Shown: one piece after another, positions 21,483 to 24,466 of the stretch
Numbering within the stretch: position 1 is the stretch's first letter
Layout of the letters: every line of letters starts with the position of its first letter
Source: an uncultured Pelagibacteraceae bacterium
GTDB taxonomy: Bacteria > Pseudomonadota > Alphaproteobacteria > Pelagibacterales > Pelagibacteraceae
Direction: 5' to 3'
Assembly (NCBI GenBank): GCA_902565325.1
Contig: CACFEM010000011.1
Coordinates: 1-24,466 of the forward strand
DNA length: 24,466 nt
The notes under the pieces: model-generated
What the model was told of the DNA's origin: nothing
The model's input: only the letters and a program-made list of their open reading frames with translations
Databases searched by the model: none
Translations under genes and position numbers: made by a program

Positions 21483-22478
21483 TTACTTTGAATTAATAAC
21501 TGTTTCAGCAATTTCAACAGAATTAAGTGCAGCACCTCTCAATAAGTTGTCTGATACAATCCACAAATTTAATGAATTTTTTTTTGTTTTGTCTTCCCTA
21601 ATTCTAGATATAAATGTCTCATCACTTCCTGCTGCTTCAAATGGTGTGCTATAACCTCCATTTTCTCTTTTATCAATGACCTCACAACCATCTGCTTTAC
21701 TTAAAACATCTCTCACTTTTTCTAAAGTATATGGTTTTTCAAATTCTATATTTACAGACTCTGAATGAGATACTAAAACAGGAATTCTTACACATGTAGC
21801 TGTAAGTTCAATTGACTCATCTAAGATTTTTTTTGTTTCATTTGTCATTTTTAATTCTTCTTTTGTATATCCATCATCAGCAAAAACATCGATATGTGGA
21901 ATAACATTAAAAGCGATTTGTTTGGTAAAATTTTTTGACTCTATTTTTTTTCCATCTAAATATTGTTTGGTTTGATCAATTAATTCATCCATTGGACTTT
22001 TGCCACCACCTGAAACAGATTGGTAAGTTGAAACTACAACTCTTTTAATTTTGAATAAATCATGTAGTGGTTTAAGTGCTATAACAAGTTGTGCTGTAGA
22101 ACAATTTGGATTGGCAATAATATTTTTTTTCATATTTTTAATTTCGGCTGCATTCACTTGTGGAACGATCAATGGAACATCAGGATCCATCCTAAAAAAA
22201 CTTGAATTATCTATTACAATTGTGTGCTTTGCAGCCTTTTCTGCAAATTTTTCAGCAATTTTTCCTCCTGCTGCAAAAAAAGTTATATCTGCTTTTGAAA
22301 AATCATATGTCTCTAAATTTTCAATAACATACTCTTTATCTCTAAAAGAGATTTTTTTTCCTGCACTTTTTTCTGAGGCAACTAAATATAGATTATTAAA
22401 CTTAAAGTTTTTTTTATCAAATACTTCAAGAGTTTTTCTCCCAACATTTCCTGTTGCACCTACTATAGCTAAGTTCAT
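21483..22478 (-). CDS. asd: Aspartate-semialdehyde dehydrogenase
   Basis: Asd reduces aspartyl phosphate to aspartate semialdehyde with NADPH. This is the branch point to diaminopimelate and lysine, threonine and methionine. The 331-residue protein has the Rossmann start AIVGATGNVG (4-13), the catalytic cysteine C126 in ANPNCST, and SGGGKSPMDEL near 156-166. The active-site histidine is H238 in RIPVLVSHSE. Its ATG is 15 bases after the dmdA stop, has no Shine-Dalgarno sequence, and lies just downstream of promoter-like boxes. It is 3 bases upstream of sdhC, an unusual partner for an amino-acid gene. Confidence 0.97.
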   Translation of the reverse strand: MNLAIVGATGNVGRKTLEVFDKKNFKFNNLYLVASEKSAGKKISFRDKEYVIENLETYDFSKADITFFAAGGKIAEKFAEKAAKHTIVIDNSSFFRMDPDVPLIVPQVNAAEIKNMKKNIIANPNCSTAQLVIALKPLHDLFKIKRVVVSTYQSVSGGGKSPMDELIDQTKQYLDGKKIESKNFTKQIAFNVIPHIDVFADDGYTKEELKMTNETKKILDESIELTATCVRIPVLVSHSESVNIEFEKPYTLEKVRDVLSKADGCEVIDKRENGGYSTPFEAAGSDETFISRIREDKTKKNSLNLWIVSDNLLRGAALNSVEIAETVINSK

Positions 22479-22487
22479 TTTAAAGTT

Positions 22488-22515
22488 GTTATACTAAATA
22501 AAAGGTAAATCGCAA
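22488..22515 (-). promoter_or_regulatory. Candidate promoter for asd-sdh inside the end of dmdA
   Basis: On the minus strand, TTGCGA (22510-22515) and TATAAC (22488-22493) are 16 bases apart and match four and five consensus positions. The -35 box is in the last codons of dmdA and the -10 follows the TAG stop. Transcription would start near 22481, two or three bases before the asd ATG, giving a nearly leaderless message. This fits the lack of a ribosome-binding site before asd. It is a pattern reading only. Confidence 0.4.
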
Positions 22516-23603
22516 ACTTTACCACTGCAAATATCACCATTTATGCTTGCTTTTATGTTCTGGTCTATATTCCAATGCGATTTTTTCATCATAGCAATAC
22601 CAATTACTTTTTTAAAATGAGGCGAATAACAGGCTGACCTTAATTCCCCAATAATTTTGTTATTATCATCAGCCAGATCTAAAGATCCTGTTAAACTTAT
22701 TTTGTCCAAATCTAACTTAACACCCATTAATTTTCTTTTTATACCTTCAGATTTTATTTTCTTTAATTTTTCTTTTCCTAAAAAAATAACATCACTATCT
22801 ATATTAATATATTTATCAAAACCACATTCATAAGGATTATCTCCGTTATCCATATCATTGCCATGAGATAACAGTCCACTTTCGATTCGTTCTATTAAAT
22901 TAGGACACCCTGGTTTAATATTAAATTCTTTTCCAATTTCAAATAAATGATCATATAGTTTTAAGCCTGCTTCAGTATTTTGAACATATACTTCATAACC
23001 TCCTTGTTTAGACCATCCAGATTGTGCGATAAGGTGTTTTGCGCCTCCAAATTCAAAATAATCAAAACCAAAAAATTTTAATTTTGTGATCTGTTCTCCA
23101 AATACTTTTTCCATCAATTGAAATGATTTTGGACCTTGTACAGCCATGATATCAACTTTAGGTTCAATGATTTTAACATCAAATTTATTTCCAATTGCTA
23201 ATCCTTTTGCAAATAATATTACGTCTGTATCTGCAATAGAAATCCACCATTTATTTTCATTAATTCTTAAAACAACTGGATCATTAATTAATCCAGCATT
23301 ATCATCTATAATCGGACAATAATAACATCTTCCATCTTTAGATTTTGATAAATCTCTACAAGTCATTAGCTGAACTAATTTTGCAGAATCTTTTCCTGAG
23401 ATTTCTACCTGTCTTTCAGCTGCTACATCCCAAATTTGAACATACTCTTTTAAATGATGATAAGAATCTTCAATTGAACCAAAGGCAGCTGGAAGCAACA
23501 TATGGTTATAAATTGTATAAGCTGTAACACCCTGTTCCTCAATTCGAGAAGTATATGGCGTACCTCTAAGTCTTCTTGATTTTGCAATTAAAAAGTTCTT
23601 CAT
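22494..23603 (-). CDS. dmdA: Dimethylsulfoniopropionate demethylase
   Basis: DmdA moves a methyl group from DMSP to tetrahydrofolate, giving methylmercaptopropionate and 5-methyl-THF. It is the first step of DMSP demethylation and a source of reduced sulfur and one-carbon units for marine bacteria. The protein has 369 residues, the length I remember for Pelagibacter ubique DmdA, and belongs to the GcvT fold. The N-terminal [13 protein letters not shown] (11-22), [11 protein letters not shown] (33-43), [12 protein letters not shown] (78-89), INDPV (106-110), the [13 protein letters not shown] stretch (194-206) and [11 protein letters not shown] match that enzyme closely from memory. D108, W197 and Y206 fall at positions I recall as lining the substrate site. 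A plain GcvT paralogue is unlikely given this similarity. Its ATG overlaps the hydrolase stop (ATGA). Confidence 0.95.
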   Translation of the reverse strand: MKNFLIAKSRRLRGTPYTSRIEEQGVTAYTIYNHMLLPAAFGSIEDSYHHLKEYVQIWDVAAERQVEISGKDSAKLVQLMTCRDLSKSKDGRCYYCPIIDDNAGLINDPVVLRINENKWWISIADTDVILFAKGLAIGNKFDVKIIEPKVDIMAVQGPKSFQLMEKVFGEQITKLKFFGFDYFEFGGAKHLIAQSGWSKQGGYEVYVQNTEAGLKLYDHLFEIGKEFNIKPGCPNLIERIESGLLSHGNDMDNGDNPYECGFDKYINIDSDVIFLGKEKLKKIKSEGIKRKLMGVKLDLDKISLTGSLDLADDNNKIIGELRSACYSPHFKKVIGIAMMKKSHWNIDQNIKASINGDICSGKVCDLPFI

Positions 23604-24376
23604 TTTTTCAAAAATTCTAAAACTTTGTCTCTCATTTCAAATGCTTTTTCAATCATAATCATATGGCCACAACCCTCGATTATGTGTGTAGATGAGTTGT
23701 TAATTAGACTAGAAAATTTTTTTCCAGCTTCTAGATTTACCATCTTATCTAGAGAACCAAAAATAAACATTGATGGAAATTCTATTAATTTAGCAGCATC
23801 AGAACCATTTTTGTAATTGTTACATGCAACAAGGTCCACCGCCAGTATGTCTCTTATGTCTCGAGGTGATTGTATTATTTTTTCTAGTGGGTTACCACCA
23901 ATAAATCTTTTTGAACCTTCATAACCCCACTTCATCATTAATTTAACAGCATCGGAGTCCCCATTTTTTGCTAGATCAATTAAATCTGGATGAACTGGCA
24001 TCTTATTTGATCCTCCGATAAAAACTAACTTTTTTAATCTATTTTTATATTTGTGAGCATATTCAAGTATCTCCAAGCAACCTTGGGAATGACCAATTAA
24101 AATTAAATTATTTAAATGAAGTTTATTAAAAACCTGCTCCAACCAATCAGCTATTTTTTCAATACTATCTAAGCAAGGTCCATCTGAATTACCGTGCCCA
24201 GGTAAATCAATAGATAATACGTTAAAATTATTATTTGAAAAAAACTGTTCAGTTAGAGACCAAACAATATGCGAAAGACCACTTCCATGAAGAAATACTA
24301 TTGTTTCTTTATTTTGATCAATACCCTGTCCTGCATCAGACGCATAAACATTTTTATTTTCTAATTGAAAATTCAA
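23600..24376 (-). CDS. Alpha/beta hydrolase between dmdA and a ligase gene, function unknown
   Basis: The 258-residue protein has an alpha/beta hydrolase fold with an apparently complete catalytic triad: S97 in GHSQG, D210 in FGSLDKMV and H238 in GCGHM. The oxyanion-hole motif is FLHGSG (28-33), and [13 protein letters not shown] (55-67) is typical of the superfamily. No signal peptide is visible, so it is probably cytoplasmic. Its substrate cannot be read from the sequence. The start is TTG at 24374-24376; an in-frame stop lies two codons upstream and the next in-frame Met is deep inside the fold. An AGG sits six bases before the TTG. It overlaps dmdA by four bases and follows the ligase stop by seven, so it is translated with the DMSP genes. 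A thioesterase or esterase role in that pathway is a guess. Confidence 0.88.
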   Translation of the reverse strand: MNFQLENKNVYASDAGQGIDQNKETIVFLHGSGLSHIVWSLTEQFFSNNNFNVLSIDLPGHGNSDGPCLDSIEKIADWLEQVFNKLHLNNLILIGHSQGCLEILEYAHKYKNRLKKLVFIGGSNKMPVHPDLIDLAKNGDSDAVKLMMKWGYEGSKRFIGGNPLEKIIQSPRDIRDILAVDLVACNNYKNGSDAAKLIEFPSMFIFGSLDKMVNLEAGKKFSSLINNSSTHIIEGCGHMIMIEKAFEMRDKVLEFLKK

Positions 24377-24383
24377 AAATTAC

Positions 24384-24466
24384 CTAAACTTGTTTTCTTA
24401 ATTCAAACTTTTGTATTTTTCCTGTCGAAGTTTTTGGCAAATCACAGAACACAACCTTTTTAGGAA
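24384..24466 (-). CDS. dmdB: C-terminal end of an acyl-CoA (AMP-forming) ligase, probably the methylmercaptopropionate-CoA ligase
   Basis: Only the last 26 codons and the TAG stop are in the window; the gene continues past the right edge. The visible peptide includes PKTSTGKIQKFELR, the C-terminal A10 motif of the ANL superfamily. Its lysine (K16 of the visible part) is the one that catalyses adenylation. The family call is solid despite the short length. DmdB specifically, which forms methylmercaptopropionyl-CoA, is inferred from the neighbouring dmdA and from my memory of a similar gene order in Pelagibacter ubique. Another acyl-CoA ligase cannot be excluded from this fragment. Confidence 0.75.
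   Translation of the reverse strand, partial: PKKVVFCDLPKTSTGKIQKFELRKQV

Noticed and set aside
22051..22497. A 148-codon plus-strand frame opposite asd
   Set aside because: Antisense shadow of asd, rich in Phe, Ser and Ile with no recognisable domain or ribosome-binding site.

Overview
The window is a very AT-rich, extremely gene-dense piece of chromosome from an alphaproteobacterium, and the gene content points to the SAR11 clade (Pelagibacterales). The strongest clue is a 369-residue DMSP demethylase (DmdA) that closely resembles the Pelagibacter ubique enzyme as I remember it. Supporting clues are the split F1-only ATP synthase operon, the mdh-sucCDAB-lpd order typical of Alphaproteobacteria, and gene spacings of a few bases or overlaps almost throughout. 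No gene-free stretch exceeds about 110 bases. I see no tRNA, rRNA, CRISPR array, insertion sequence or phage gene. No base composition was computed; 'AT-rich' is from reading.

Layout: (1) 1-1152, plus strand: the 3' part of a carboxyl-terminal processing protease (ctpA) followed by an RNA pyrophosphohydrolase (rppH). (2) 1144-5929, minus strand: the F1 sector of ATP synthase, transcribed atpH-atpA-atpG-atpD-atpC and ending in a 9-bp tail-to-tail overlap with rppH. (3) 5930-6037: the largest gap, holding a hairpin-plus-T-tract terminator for the gene upstream (priA) and a candidate promoter for the atp genes. (4) 6038-24466, minus strand: an unbroken line of codirectional genes. In transcription order these are an acyl-CoA ligase tail (probable dmdB), an alpha/beta hydrolase, dmdA, asd, sdhC, sdhD, sdhA, sdhB, mmsA, mdh, sucC, sucD, sucA, sucB, lpdA and priA.

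How they work together: DmdA, the ligase and perhaps the hydrolase take the algal osmolyte DMSP towards methylmercaptopropionyl-CoA and central metabolism. The sdh, suc, lpd and mdh genes encode the 2-oxoglutarate-to-oxaloacetate arc of the TCA cycle. MmsA feeds propionyl-CoA or acetyl-CoA from methylmalonate or malonate semialdehyde. Asd draws oxaloacetate-derived aspartate into lysine, threonine and methionine synthesis. Succinate dehydrogenase passes electrons to quinone, and the F1 ATPase lies immediately downstream on the chromosome.

The most noteworthy observations are these. Both membrane subunits of succinate dehydrogenase lack the histidines that normally ligate haem b. A serine hydrolase of unknown role is locked between dmdA and the probable dmdB. 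A candidate promoter at the end of dmdA would give an almost leaderless asd-sdh transcript. A perfect 9-bp inverted repeat covers the priA start codon. PriA itself has an altered helicase motif and an altered zinc knuckle.
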